From positions 248,001 through 312,000 of the forward strand of contig NZ_JAAKGT010000002.1 in NCBI RefSeq assembly GCF_011043625.1: 64,000 nucleotides of DNA, read 5' to 3'. Shown piece by piece: positions 7,956-18,651 of this stretch (position 1 is the first letter of the stretch; the number at the start of each line of letters is the position of its first letter). The notes under the pieces were generated by a model. It was not told where the DNA came from and did not search any database. It saw nothing but the letters and a program-made list of their open reading frames with translations. The DNA is from Caulobacter sp. 602-2. GTDB taxonomy: Bacteria; Pseudomonadota; Alphaproteobacteria; Caulobacterales; Caulobacteraceae. The translations under genes were made by a program, and so were the position numbers.

Positions 7956-8348
7956 ATGGACGCCATGAACGAGCGACCCGTACCCAGCGTCCTGACCGGC
8001 ATGAAGAGAGGCGTCCGCCATCGCTGCCCCAACTGCGGCGAGGGCAAGCTCTATTCGCGCTACCTGAAGGTCGAGTTCGACTGCGAGGCCTGCGGCCATC
8101 ACCTGGCCGCCTACCCCGCCGACGACGGCCCCGCCTACTTCACGATCCTGATCGTCGGCCACCTGTTCGTGGCCCCGCTGCTGCTGTTTCCGTTCATCTG
8201 GCAGGCCTCGCCGTGGCTGGTCGCGCCGCTGACCATCCTGCCGCTGGCGGCCCTGACCCTGATGCTGCTGCCGCGCGTCAAGGGCGCGGTGATCGGCGCC
8301 CTGTGGGCCAACGGCCTGCGCAAGGCCGAGGACGCCCCCGGCGGCTGA
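7956..8348 (+). CDS. DUF983 family membrane protein
   Basis: 130 residues. An N-terminal zinc-ribbon-like part 'HRCPNCGEGKLYSRYLKVEFDCEACGHHL' (CPxCG and CxxCG) precedes 'PADDGPAYFTILIVGHL' and two membrane segments. This arrangement defines DUF983, widespread in alphaproteobacteria and often near cytochrome-oxidase assembly genes, with no proven function. The ATG follows a GGAG site closely; the ATG three codons later (MNERP) is also possible. Confidence 0.85.
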   Translation: MDAMNERPVPSVLTGMKRGVRHRCPNCGEGKLYSRYLKVEFDCEACGHHLAAYPADDGPAYFTILIVGHLFVAPLLLFPFIWQASPWLVAPLTILPLAALTLMLLPRVKGAVIGALWANGLRKAEDAPGG

Positions 8349-8357
8349 GCCGAACAA

Positions 8358-8376
8358 GCGACGGCGGAACCGTCGC
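8358..8376 (+). terminator. Short hairpin after the DUF983 gene
   Basis: GCGACGG-CGGAA-CCGTCGC forms a perfect 7-bp stem 9 bases after the stop codon. No T-run follows, so termination efficiency is uncertain. Confidence 0.4.
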
Positions 8377-8449
8377 CGCACAGGCCGCATTCCCTCCCCG
8401 AAGTCCAGGCGCGCCGAACGCGGTTCGCCGGTGAACATGGGAGACCCGA

Positions 8450-8605
8450 ATGCTCGGCACGATCCTCATCATCATCCTGATCCTGGCGCTGATCGGCGCC
8501 CTGCCCACCTGGGGCCACAGCCGTTCGTGGGGCTACTTCCCCAGCGGGGGCCTGGGCCTGGTGCTGGTGATCATCATCATCCTGGTGCTCATCGGCAGGA
8601 TCTGA
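8450..8605 (+). CDS. DUF3309 family small membrane protein
   Basis: 51 residues: a hydrophobic Ile/Leu-rich helix at the start (MLGTILIIILILALIGALP), the conserved centre 'TWGHSRSWGYFPSGGLGL', and a second Val/Ile helix ending LIGRI. The W-x-x-S-x-x-W-G-Y-x-P-S-G centre is the DUF3309 signature. These are tiny inner-membrane proteins of unknown function. A GGGAGA ribosome site lies 4-9 bases before the ATG. Confidence 0.85.
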   Translation: MLGTILIIILILALIGALPTWGHSRSWGYFPSGGLGLVLVIIIILVLIGRI

Positions 8606-8679
8606 CGCCCCTCTTGGAGCGCGGCGGCGAACGCGCATAAGGTCTTTCCAACGGCCCAGGGCCGACGAGGGGAGCCCGC

Positions 8680-10122
8680 ATGACCGACGCCGCCGCGCCG
8701 CAGCCCGCCGCCGTTTCCCTGACCCCGGCCCAGCGCGCCCGGGCCATACTCGGCGGCTCGGCCGGCAACCTCGTCGAATGGTACGACTGGTTCGCCTACG
8801 CCGCCTTCACCCTCTATTTCGCGCCGCACTTCTTCCCCAAGGGCGACCAGACCGTACAGCTGCTGCAGGCGGCCGCGGTGTTCTTTCTGGGGTTCGTGGC
8901 CCGCCCGGTCGGCGCCTGGCTGATGGGCCACTACGCCGACCGCTCGGGACGCCGGGCAGCCCTTTCCGTCTCGGTGTCGCTGATGTGCGCAGGGGCGCTG
9001 ATCATCGCCCTGACCCCCGACTACAAGACCATCGGCCTGTTCGCGCCGGCCGTGCTGCTGATCGCCCGCGTACTGCAGGGCCTGTCGGTGGGCGGCGAGT
9101 ACGGCGCCAGCGCCACCTATATGAGCGAGATGGCGGGCAAGAGCCGTCGCGGCTTCTGGTCCAGCTTCCACTACGTGACCCTGATCGCCGGCCAGCTGAT
9201 CGCGCTGGGCGTGCTGATCATCCTCCAGCGCCTGCTGCACAAGGACGACCTGGCCGCCTGGGGCTGGCGCATCCCGTTCGTGATCGGCGCCCTGCTGGCC
9301 GTGGTGGTGTTCTGGATCCGCCGAGGCCTGGACGAGAGCGCCTCGTTCAAGGCCGCCGACAAGCCGGCCGAGGGCATCGGCAAGCGCCAGCGCAACCTCG
9401 CCAGCCTGTTCTTCGCGCTGACCCTGGCGGCCGGCGGCTGGGCGCTGGCCCGGCCGGGCCTTATGCCCCAGGTGCTGGCCGGCGCCTTCCTGGTCGCGTT
9501 CTTCGCCACGCTGATCGCGCCGCTGCTGCGCCGCCACCCGCGCGAGACCCTGATGATCATGGGCCTGACCGCCGGCGGCTCGCTGACCTTCTACGTCTAC
9601 ACCACCTACATGCAGAAGTTCCTGGTCAACACGGCCGGGTTCGAGAAGGCCGCGGCCTCCGAGATCAGCGCGATCAGCATGATCGTCTTCATGCTGATGC
9701 AGCCGCTCGCCGGCTGGCTGTCGGACAAGGTCGGCCGCAAGCCGCTGCTGATCGCCGCCTACGCCGGCGGCGCCCTGACCATCTGGCCGATCATGAGCGG
9801 CATCGCGGCCACCGACTCCATCGGCGTCGCCCTGGCCCTGATCATCGTCGGCATGACCTTCCAGTCGGGCTACACCTCGATCAGCGCCGTGGTGAAGGCC
9901 GAGCTGTTCCCCGCCCACGTCCGCGCCCTGGGCGTGGCCCTGCCCTACGCGGTGGCCAACGTGCTGTTCGGCGGCACCGCCGAGATGGTCGGCCTGGCCT
10001 TCAAGCACGGCGGGATCGAGAGCGGCTTCTACCTCTATGTCGCCGCGATCATGACCGTGGGCCTCGTCGTCTCGGTCCTGTTGCGTGACACCGCAAGACA
10101 TAGCCTGATCGCCGAGGATTGA
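8680..10122 (+). CDS. MFS transporter, metabolite:H+ symporter (MHS) type
   Basis: 480 residues with about 12 membrane segments. The start 'GGSAGNLVEWYDWFAYAAF' is the hallmark of the MHS family (KgtP, ShiA, ProP). Other marks are 'GHYADRSGRRAAL' in loop 2-3, 'LQGLSVGGEYGASATYMSE' in helix 5 and 'GWLSDKVGRKPLL' in loop 8-9. Family members import alpha-ketoglutarate, citrate, shikimate or compatible solutes with protons. The helix-5 pattern fits a dicarboxylate or alpha-ketoglutarate permease best, but the substrate is inference. The ATG lies behind a GAGGGGAG site. Single gene. Confidence 0.88.
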   Translation: MTDAAAPQPAAVSLTPAQRARAILGGSAGNLVEWYDWFAYAAFTLYFAPHFFPKGDQTVQLLQAAAVFFLGFVARPVGAWLMGHYADRSGRRAALSVSVSLMCAGALIIALTPDYKTIGLFAPAVLLIARVLQGLSVGGEYGASATYMSEMAGKSRRGFWSSFHYVTLIAGQLIALGVLIILQRLLHKDDLAAWGWRIPFVIGALLAVVVFWIRRGLDESASFKAADKPAEGIGKRQRNLASLFFALTLAAGGWALARPGLMPQVLAGAFLVAFFATLIAPLLRRHPRETLMIMGLTAGGSLTFYVYTTYMQKFLVNTAGFEKAAASEISAISMIVFMLMQPLAGWLSDKVGRKPLLIAAYAGGALTIWPIMSGIAATDSIGVALALIIVGMTFQSGYTSISAVVKAELFPAHVRALGVALPYAVANVLFGGTAEMVGLAFKHGGIESGFYLYVAAIMTVGLVVSVLLRDTARHSLIAED

Positions 10123-10181
10123 CCGGCGCGCCCCGCCCGATATCCCCTGTCGTCGACTCCCGTTCCTTCGCAGCGTCCACC

Positions 10182-10931
10182 ATGCCGATTCTCGACATCC
10201 TGGCCCTCGGGCTCTTCGTCTTCGCCTGGCTGTTCTACGAGCCGCTGCTCCGGCGCCTGGGCCAGGGCAAGAACCTGATCAACACCGACATGACGGTGAT
10301 CCGCCGCCGGTGGATGACCGAGATGGCGGTGCGCGAGGTCGCCCTGCTGGACGGCCAGCTCTTGGGCCACGCCATCAACTCGGCCAGCTTCTTCGCCTCG
10401 TCGAACCTGATCCTGATCGCCGCCGCCGCCGGGGTGCTGTTTGGCGGCGACACCGCGCTGAAGAGCGTCGAGGGTCTGCAGGTGCTGGAAAAGACCGCGC
10501 CCTGGATGTTCCAGGTCAAGCTGGGCCTCGTTTTGCTGACCCTGGCCCGCGGGCTGCTCGACTTCATCTGGGCCCTGCGCCAGATGAACTACTGCCTGGC
10601 CGCCATCGGCGCGACGCCCGTCTGGTCGCCGCCGGCCGTGCTGGCCGAGTACGCCGAGGCCGCGGGCGGCATCCTCAACCCGGCCCTGTCGGCCTTCAAC
10701 GCAGGCGTTCGCGGCTACTACTTCGCCCTGGCGGCGGCGGCCTGGCTGCTGGGCCCCTATGCCTTCCTGGCGGCCAGCCTCGGCGCCCTGGTCCTGCTGG
10801 TCTGGCGCCAGCGCCGCAGCCGCGCCTCGGTGGCCGTGCGCAAGGTCCGCCAGATCCTCGAACGCCAGCCGGTGGTGCACGGCCCGCACATGCGGAATGG
10901 AGCGCAGGAACCGCCGGAGGATCGGATTTAG
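10182..10931 (+). CDS. DUF599 family membrane protein
   Basis: 249 residues. An N-terminal hydrophobic segment, 'NTDMTVIRRRWMTEMAVRE' and 'LLGHAINSASFFASSNLILIAA' match DUF599, an inner-membrane family with about four helices and no known function. The N-terminus MPILDILALGLFVFAWLFY is the usual family start, so I reject the longer frame (60 bases more). A family-2 repeat follows 10 bases after the stop. Confidence 0.85.
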   Translation: MPILDILALGLFVFAWLFYEPLLRRLGQGKNLINTDMTVIRRRWMTEMAVREVALLDGQLLGHAINSASFFASSNLILIAAAAGVLFGGDTALKSVEGLQVLEKTAPWMFQVKLGLVLLTLARGLLDFIWALRQMNYCLAAIGATPVWSPPAVLAEYAEAAGGILNPALSAFNAGVRGYYFALAAAAWLLGPYAFLAASLGALVLLVWRQRRSRASVAVRKVRQILERQPVVHGPHMRNGAQEPPEDRI

Positions 10932-10941
10932 TCCGGGGAAA

Positions 10942-11053
10942 GCCCCCTCCGGCCCTCCGGGCCACCTCCCCCGGAGGGGGAGGATCTATCGCTGCAGATG
11001 CTCCCCCTCTGGGGGAGCTGTCGCGACGCGACTGAGGGGGTCGCCGCAGGCGG
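10942..11053. repeat. Palindromic intergenic repeat, family 2 (copy 1)
   Basis: The left half GCCCCCTCCGGCCCTCCGGG...CCTCCCCCGGAGGGGGAGGA and right half CTCCCCCTCTGGGGGAGCTG...CGCGACTGAGGGGG each fold on themselves and pair with each other. It fills the 3'-3' gap between the DUF599 gene and the convergent YjbR-like gene, probably as a two-way terminator. Other copies are at 12914-13029 and 41668-41785. Confidence 0.85.
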
Positions 11054-11401
11054 CTAGAGCCCCAGCTGCGCCTTGACCTTCTTCGTCAGCTTGGCCGCGA
11101 CCAGCGCATGCGCCGTCTTCAGCCAGTCGGCGACTTCGGCGTCGTCGAACGCGGCCAGATCGCCCAGCTTCACCCACTTGGCCCGCGCCAGGTACGGGGC
11201 GGGGATCGCCCGCCCCGTCTCGGTCAGCACCTCGAAGGCGACGTCCGAGACCTTGAACGACACCCCGCCCTGGGCCGCGCCCGGTCCCATGACGGCGAAC
11301 ATCTTGTCGCCGACCTTGTAGACCTGGTCGTCGCCCCACTGGACGGTCATGGTCGCCGCGGGCAGCGCCATGGCGGCGGCGTGAAAGGCCTCGGGGCTCA
11401 T
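11054..11401 (-). CDS. MmcQ/YjbR family protein
   Basis: 115 residues with the YjbR (DUF419) layout: N-terminal helix '[34 protein letters not shown]', then '[15 protein letters not shown]', '[16 protein letters not shown]' and a C-terminal '[19 protein letters not shown]'. The fold is a double-wing DNA-binding-like fold; the biochemical function is unproven. The start ATG overlaps the msrA stop (ATGA), so it is translationally coupled to msrA. The stop lies at the edge of a family-2 repeat. Confidence 0.87.
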   Translation of the reverse strand: MSPEAFHAAAMALPAATMTVQWGDDQVYKVGDKMFAVMGPGAAQGGVSFKVSDVAFEVLTETGRAIPAPYLARAKWVKLGDLAAFDDAEVADWLKTAHALVAAKLTKKVKAQLGL

Positions 11402-12051
11402 CAGGCCTCGACGCCCACGCCGATCGGGCAGGTCACGCCGGTGCCGCCGATGCCGCAATAGCCGCCCGGGTTCTTGGCCAGGTACTGCTGGTGGTAGTCC
11501 TCGGCGAAGTAGAACGGACCAGCCACCGAGATCTCGGTGGTGATCTCGCCCAGGCCCTTGGCCGACAGGGCGACCTGGTAGGCTTCCTTCGAGGCGGCCG
11601 CAGCGGCGGCCTGGGCGTCGTTGGTGGCGTAAATGCCCGAACGATACTGGGTGCCGATGTCGTTGCCCTGGCGCATGCCCTGGGTCGGGTCGTGGTTTTC
11701 CCAGAACACCTTCAGCAGGGCCTCGTAGGTGACGACCTTGGGGTCGAACACCACCAGCACCACCTCGGTGTGGCCGGTGCGGCCCGAGCAGACTTCTTCA
11801 TAGGTCGGGTTGGGGGTGATGCCCGCGGCGTAGCCGGCGGCGGTGACCAGCACGCCCGGCACCTTCCAGAACACGCGCTCGACGCCCCAGAAGCAGCCCA
11901 TGGCGAACACGGCCGTCTCCAGGCCGTCGGCATAGGGACCCTTCAGCTGGGCGCCGTTGACGAAGTGGGTCTGGGCGGTCGGGATCGCCGCCTCACGCCC
12001 AGGCAGGGCGGTGTCGACGGTCGGCATCTCGAGGCTTTTCTTGAACAGCAT
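11401..12051 (-). CDS. msrA: Peptide-methionine (S)-S-oxide reductase MsrA
   Basis: 216 residues. MsrA reduces methionine-S-sulfoxide in proteins and free methionine, using thioredoxin to recycle. The catalytic Cys53 lies in 'AMGCFWGVE'. Further family marks are '[25 protein letters not shown]', '[23 protein letters not shown]' and '[12 protein letters not shown]'. C-terminal Cys in '[13 protein letters not shown]' are the likely resolving residues. I start at MLFKKS, the usual family N-terminus with a GAAAGG site 7 bases upstream; longer starts exist. The yjbR-like gene follows with an ATGA overlap. Confidence 0.95.
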   Translation of the reverse strand: MLFKKSLEMPTVDTALPGREAAIPTAQTHFVNGAQLKGPYADGLETAVFAMGCFWGVERVFWKVPGVLVTAAGYAAGITPNPTYEEVCSGRTGHTEVVLVVFDPKVVTYEALLKVFWENHDPTQGMRQGNDIGTQYRSGIYATNDAQAAAAAASKEAYQVALSAKGLGEITTEISVAGPFYFAEDYHQQYLAKNPGGYCGIGGTGVTCPIGVGVEA

Positions 12052-12208
12052 GGCGGGGCCTTTCAGAGGCGGGAGTTCCTTGCCCGCCGATATAAGTCGT
12101 CGCAGGTCCGTTTTCATCCCGTAACGGCGCTTGCTACGAGTCGCTGCCTGAGTATATTGCGCCCCTTCCCGCGCCGGGGGTCTCAACCGCCCCCGACCCG
12201 AGTGCGCT

Positions 12209-12298
12209 GGTGAGGTGGCCGAGTGGTTGAAGGCGCACGCCTGGAACGCGTGTATAGGGGAAACTCTATCGAGGGTTCGAATCCCTCTCTCACCGCCA
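12209..12298 (+). tRNA. tRNA-Ser (anticodon GGA)
   Basis: A 90-base class II tRNA. The acceptor GGTGAGG pairs with TCTCACC, the anticodon stem CACGC/GCGTG encloses loop CTGGAAC (anticodon GGA, reading UCC/UCU), a long variable arm follows, and the T-arm GAGGGTTCGAATCCCTC ends before an encoded GCCA tail. The long variable arm confirms serine. It is divergent from msrA. Confidence 0.97.
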
Positions 12299-12371
12299 CG
12301 CCCTTCTCTTCGAAATCGCTGTTTCGTCGAGTTTCGTGGCCGCCGTCGCGCGCCCGGCGTAGAACCCCGGC

Positions 12372-12902
12372 ATGATCCGCGCCGCTCTTCTCACCGCCGC
12401 CATCGCCCTGTCCACCGCGACCACGGCCCTGGCCGCCCCGACCGTCGTCACCTCGCCCGAGCCCCTGCCGGCCGCGCACGCCAAGCCGCGCGTGTTCCTG
12501 GGCGGCAGCATCGACATGGGCAAGGCGGTCGACTGGCAGGCCCAGGTGATCGACGCCTTGGCCGACCAGGACGTGGTGATCCTCAATCCGCGCCGGCCCG
12601 ACTGGAACCCGGCCTGGAAGCCGGTCGCGCAGGAGCCCGAGTTCCGACGCCAGGTCGAGTGGGAACTGGCCGCCCTGGAGAGCGCCGACGTCATCGTGCT
12701 GTACCTGACGCCCGGCTCGCAGGCGCCGATCAGCCTGCTGGAAATGGGCCTGCACGCGCGGAGCGGGAAGCTGGTGGTGCTGTGCCCCGAAGGCTTCTGG
12801 CGCAAGGGCAATGTCGACATCACCGGCGAGAAGTACGGGGTCAAGCAGGTCGAGAGCCTGGACGCCCTGATCGCCGAGGTGAAGGCGCGGGTTAAGCGGT
12901 AA
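12372..12902 (+). CDS. Nucleoside 2-deoxyribosyltransferase-like protein with signal peptide
   Basis: 176 residues. Residues about 38-172 match the nucleoside 2-deoxyribosyltransferase-like fold: '[25 protein letters not shown]' (FLxGSI motif), '[13 protein letters not shown]', and '[23 protein letters not shown]' carrying the family's catalytic-type Glu. Unusually, an apparent signal peptide precedes it ([20 protein letters not shown], cleavage near AAPTV), implying a periplasmic location for a fold that is normally cytosolic. It lies directly behind the tRNA gene; a family-2 repeat follows. Confidence 0.75.
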   Translation: MIRAALLTAAIALSTATTALAAPTVVTSPEPLPAAHAKPRVFLGGSIDMGKAVDWQAQVIDALADQDVVILNPRRPDWNPAWKPVAQEPEFRRQVEWELAALESADVIVLYLTPGSQAPISLLEMGLHARSGKLVVLCPEGFWRKGNVDITGEKYGVKQVESLDALIAEVKARVKR

Positions 12903-12913
12903 GCGCCTACGGC

Positions 12914-13029
12914 GCTCCCCCTCAGTCGCACCGCGACAGCTCCCCCAGAAGGGGAGCATCTGGGCGCTGAAAATCCTCCCCCTCTGGGGGAGGTGGCCCG
13001 GAGGGCCGGAGGGGGCCGCCGTCAGGCGG
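12914..13029. repeat. Palindromic intergenic repeat, family 2 (copy 2, inverted)
   Basis: Same modules as the copy at 10942 but in opposite order: GCTCCCCCTCAGTCGCACCG first, then AGCTCCCCCAGAAGGGGAGC, and finally GAGGTGGCCCGGAGGGCCGG. It fills the gap between two convergent genes. The ABC-F stop codon lies directly at its right edge. Confidence 0.85.
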
Positions 13030-14610
13030 CTACAGCCCCACCACCCGCTCCACCCCGATCCCGGCCAGGAAATCCTCGTCGTGACTGACGACCAGCAGCG
13101 CGCCGTCGTAGCCGGCCAGCGCCGCTTCGACGGCCGCGACCGAGTCGAGGTCAAGGTGGTTGGTCGGCTCGTCCAGGATCAAGAGCTGCGGCGGGGTCGG
13201 GCCCGCCAGCACGCAGGCCAGGGCCGCGCGCAGGCGCTCGCCGCCGCTCAAGGACCCCGCCAGACGGTCGGCGGCGCTGTTGCGGAAGAGAAAGCGGGCG
13301 AGCGCGGCCTGGGCGGCGTTGCGGTCGGCGCTGGGATGCAGGCGCCGGAAGGCCGAAAGCAGCGTCTCGTCGTCGCGCAGGATCGCCAGCGACTGGTCGA
13401 GCATCACCGCCGGAACCGCGCGCGTCACCGCGCCCGCCGTCGGCGCCAGCACGCCGGCCGCCAGGTTCAGCAGGGTCGACTTGCCCGCGCCGTTGGCTCC
13501 CCTGACGGCCACCCGCTCGGGACCGGCCAGCCGCAGGTTCACGCCCGCCAGCACCGGCGGCCGGCCCGGCCAGCCGAAACCGACCTCGTCCATGGCCAGC
13601 ACCAGCCTGCCCGCCGGCAGGCCGGTCGGCGGCAGGTCGAAGCCCAGGTTCCGCGCCCTCTCGACGCGGGCCTGCGCGGTCTCCACCGCCTCGCGGGCGC
13701 CGGCCTGCAGCCGCTCGGCCAGGCGGCGCTCCTTGCCGCCGGTGTTCTCGGCCCGCTCGGCTCGAGCGCCCAGCAAGATCTTGGGCTCGCTGCCCCTGGC
13801 GGCGAAGCGCTTGCCGGCCGCGTCGCGGCGGGCCTTGCGCTCCAGGGCGGCCTGGGCGTCGCGGGCGGCGCGGCGCTCGTCCCGCTCGGCGCTCTCCAGC
13901 GCCCGGCCCGCGGCCTCGACCTCGGCGGCCTTGCGCTCGGCATAGAGGTCGTAGCCCCCGCCATAGCTGGCCGCGCCCAGGCTGGAGATCTCGACGATGC
14001 GATCCATGCCGCGCAGCAGGGTCCGGTCGTGGCTGGCGACGATCGCCCCGCCCTTCCAGCGCGCCAGCACCTGTCCCACAAGGTCGCGGGCCTGCGCATC
14101 CAGGTGGTTGGTCGGCTCGTCCAGCAGGATCAGGTCGGGCGCGGCCAGCAGCAGGGCCGCCAGGCCCGCGCGGGTCTGCTGGCCGCCGCTGAGCGCCGCC
14201 GCCGGACGGTCGGGGTCGAGGCCCGACAATCCGACCTCCGCCAGCGCCTCGTCCAGCCGCGACGGCAGGGTCCAGTCGGCCTCGGCGAAGTCGGCGTCGT
14301 CGCCCTGCCCCGCCTCGATGCGCGACAGGCGCCGCCAGGCTTCGCCCACGCCCAGGCGGTCGGCGAGGATCGCCCCCTCGGGCAGGTCAGGCGTCTGGTC
14401 GAGCACGCCGACCGTCCCCGTGCGGGCGACGGTTCCGGCCAGGGGCGGACGCAGGCCGGCGATCAGCGCCAGCAGGGTCGACTTGCCCGCGCCGTTGCGA
14501 CCGACGAGGCCGACGCGCTCGGCGCCGACCGACAGGTTCAGGTTTTCGAAGAGGACGCGGCCGTCAGGCGCGGCGGCGGAAACGGAGTCCAAGGTGATGA
14601 AGGCGGGCAT
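13030..14610 (-). CDS. ABC-F family ATPase
   Basis: 526 residues with two ABC domains in one chain and no membrane part, which defines ABC-F. Domain 1 has Walker A 'GRNGAGKST' (residues 37-45), signature 'LSGGQQTR' and Walker B 'LILLDEPTNHLD'. A charged linker of Arg/Ala/Glu helices follows near residues 225-310. Domain 2 has 'GANGAGKST', 'LSGGERLR' and 'LLILDEPTNHLD'. ABC-F proteins bind the ribosomal E site; some control translation and others give resistance to ribosome-targeting antibiotics. Which applies here is unknown. No Shine-Dalgarno precedes its ATG, which lies inside a leader ORF. Confidence 0.93.
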   Translation of the reverse strand: MPAFITLDSVSAAAPDGRVLFENLNLSVGAERVGLVGRNGAGKSTLLALIAGLRPPLAGTVARTGTVGVLDQTPDLPEGAILADRLGVGEAWRRLSRIEAGQGDDADFAEADWTLPSRLDEALAEVGLSGLDPDRPAAALSGGQQTRAGLAALLLAAPDLILLDEPTNHLDAQARDLVGQVLARWKGGAIVASHDRTLLRGMDRIVEISSLGAASYGGGYDLYAERKAAEVEAAGRALESAERDERRAARDAQAALERKARRDAAGKRFAARGSEPKILLGARAERAENTGGKERRLAERLQAGAREAVETAQARVERARNLGFDLPPTGLPAGRLVLAMDEVGFGWPGRPPVLAGVNLRLAGPERVAVRGANGAGKSTLLNLAAGVLAPTAGAVTRAVPAVMLDQSLAILRDDETLLSAFRRLHPSADRNAAQAALARFLFRNSAADRLAGSLSGGERLRAALACVLAGPTPPQLLILDEPTNHLDLDSVAAVEAALAGYDGALLVVSHDEDFLAGIGVERVVGL

Positions 14611-14668
14611 CGGAAACCACGAGCAGGGAAACGGGAAGGACGAAGCGGTCTTCCGTCTGGCTGATCAT
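14564..14668 (-). CDS. Possible leader peptide overlapping the ABC-F start
   Basis: 34-codon ORF (MISQTEDRFVLPVSLLVVSD...ending RFRRRA) with a strong GGAGG site 5 bases before its ATG. It overlaps the first 47 bases of the ABC-F gene in another frame, while that gene's own ATG has no ribosome site. Antibiotic-inducible ABC-F genes are often controlled by translated leaders, so coupling or attenuation is plausible. Function is inference; it could be a chance ORF. Confidence 0.4.
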   Translation of the reverse strand: MISQTEDRFVLPVSLLVVSDARLHHLGLRFRRRA

Positions 14669-14708
14669 GGCGGCCTCCATCAGGGGTGGAGCAGCGAATG
14701 TAGAGGTT

Positions 14709-14735
14709 GAGACGCCGCTGGGCAAGCGGCGCCTC
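14709..14735 (-). terminator. Hairpin at the end of the TonB-like membrane protein gene
   Basis: GAGACGCCGCT-GGGCA-AGCGGCGCCTC forms an 11-bp stem with one mismatch and overlaps the stop codon of the leftward gene. No T-run follows. It separates that gene from the ABC-F leader. Confidence 0.5.
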
Positions 14736-15405
14736 AGCACCCGCCGTCGCGCAGGCGCGGCGGATCGGCGACGCCGCCGAAGCCGAGCACCGAGGCGGAT
14801 TTCGATCCAGGGGTGATCGAACCCCGATAGCCGCGGCAGCGCTCCTGCTGGCGGGCCTGGGCGTCGAAGCGCGAAGGCGGGCGCGGACCGCGGCGGCCCG
14901 AAGGCCCCAGTTCCGTCGGCGGCGCCTTGTCGGCGAAGCCGCCCCAGCACTTGTCCTTTTCCTCGTCGGTCATGTGCTCGCTGCTCAGGCCCTGGCAGGC
15001 GCGGTGATAGCGGCCCCAGCGAAAGTTGGAGTTGCCCTCGATCAGCTTCCAGCGGTCGAGGGCCTTGGGGTCGACCTGCCACGCCGGATCGATCTGCGGA
15101 TTGGCGGGGCCGCCGGCCAAGGCAGCCTCGCCTTCGCCAGGCGCCGCGACCGCGCCGGGCGGCGCGGAGGGCCGCGAAGACGCCTCCCGCGAGCGGGCGG
15201 AGGGCGCGGCCCTGGCCGTGGCGCGTTTCTCGGCGGGACGCGGCTCGTCCTCCAGCCTGTCGATCTCGAACAGCATAGGCGGAACCTCGGACGGCGGCGC
15301 CGAGCGCTCGACCAGCGACAGCAGGCCGATCAGCAGCAGGTTGGCGGCGACGCCCGCCGGAACCGCCACGACCCATCGGCCGACCCCCTTTCGCCCCCGC
15401 CCCAT
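14734..15405 (-). CDS. Membrane-anchored Pro/Ala-rich protein of unknown function
   Basis: 223 residues. One N-terminal membrane segment ([20 protein letters not shown]) is followed by a periplasmic Ala/Pro/Arg/Glu-rich stretch (residues about 30-90) like TonB-type proteins. A more ordered C-terminal half contains '[38 protein letters not shown]' and four Cys. The TonB C-terminal domain itself is not recognisable, so I do not call it TonB. The start ATG opens directly before the membrane helix; longer frames are non-coding in character. It is divergent from uvrA. Confidence 0.65.
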   Translation of the reverse strand: MGRGRKGVGRWVVAVPAGVAANLLLIGLLSLVERSAPPSEVPPMLFEIDRLEDEPRPAEKRATARAAPSARSREASSRPSAPPGAVAAPGEGEAALAGGPANPQIDPAWQVDPKALDRWKLIEGNSNFRWGRYHRACQGLSSEHMTDEEKDKCWGGFADKAPPTELGPSGRRGPRPPSRFDAQARQQERCRGYRGSITPGSKSASVLGFGGVADPPRLRDGGC

Positions 15406-15506
15406 CGCCCCACCACCGAAGATTGCCCGACGGCGAATGCTCACGCTTCGATGGCGTCCGAAATTCGACCGCGCGGCGCCCGTTTTGGACCCTTGCGCGG
15501 GGCGTC

Positions 15507-15527
15507 TGCTGACATCTGGTGTCAGCA
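15507..15527. promoter_or_regulatory. Inverted repeat in the uvrA divergent promoter region
   Basis: TGCTGACA-TCTGG-TGTCAGCA, a perfect 8-bp inverted repeat with a 5-base centre, lies between the divergent membrane-protein and uvrA genes and 30 bases before the LexA box. It may be an operator for an unknown regulator. Confidence 0.4.
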
Positions 15528-15556
15528 GGATTGGCAGCAGGATGGCTGCGGCATTT

Positions 15557-15571
15557 GTTCGCATCTTGTTC
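15557..15571 (+). promoter_or_regulatory. LexA (SOS) box of uvrA
   Basis: GTTC-GCATCTT-GTTC is an exact match to the alphaproteobacterial LexA operator GTTC-N7-GTTC, 93 bases before the uvrA ATG. uvrA is a known SOS gene, so repression by LexA and induction on DNA damage follow from established knowledge. Confidence 0.88.
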
Positions 15572-15663
15572 TTGTGTTAATGCCGCGCCAGAACCCTACA
15601 TATAGCCGCTGCGCCGCGCTCCCCACGCGGCTCCCAATCCGACCTTCGAGCGTTCCGGACACC

Positions 15664-18573
<2,910 letters not shown>

Positions 18574-18598
18574 TCAGGGCCTAGCCCCGAAACGAGAA

Positions 18599-18629
18599 AG
18601 GCCGGCGGATCGCTCCGCCGGCCTCTTTT
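18599..18629 (+). terminator. Rho-independent terminator of uvrA
   Basis: AGGCCGGCGGA-TCGC-TCCGCCGGCCT, an 11-bp perfect stem with a tetraloop, is followed by CTTTTG, 26 bases after the uvrA stop. Confidence 0.88.
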
Positions 18630-18651
18630 GTTGCGCCCTGCGCGTCGCCGG

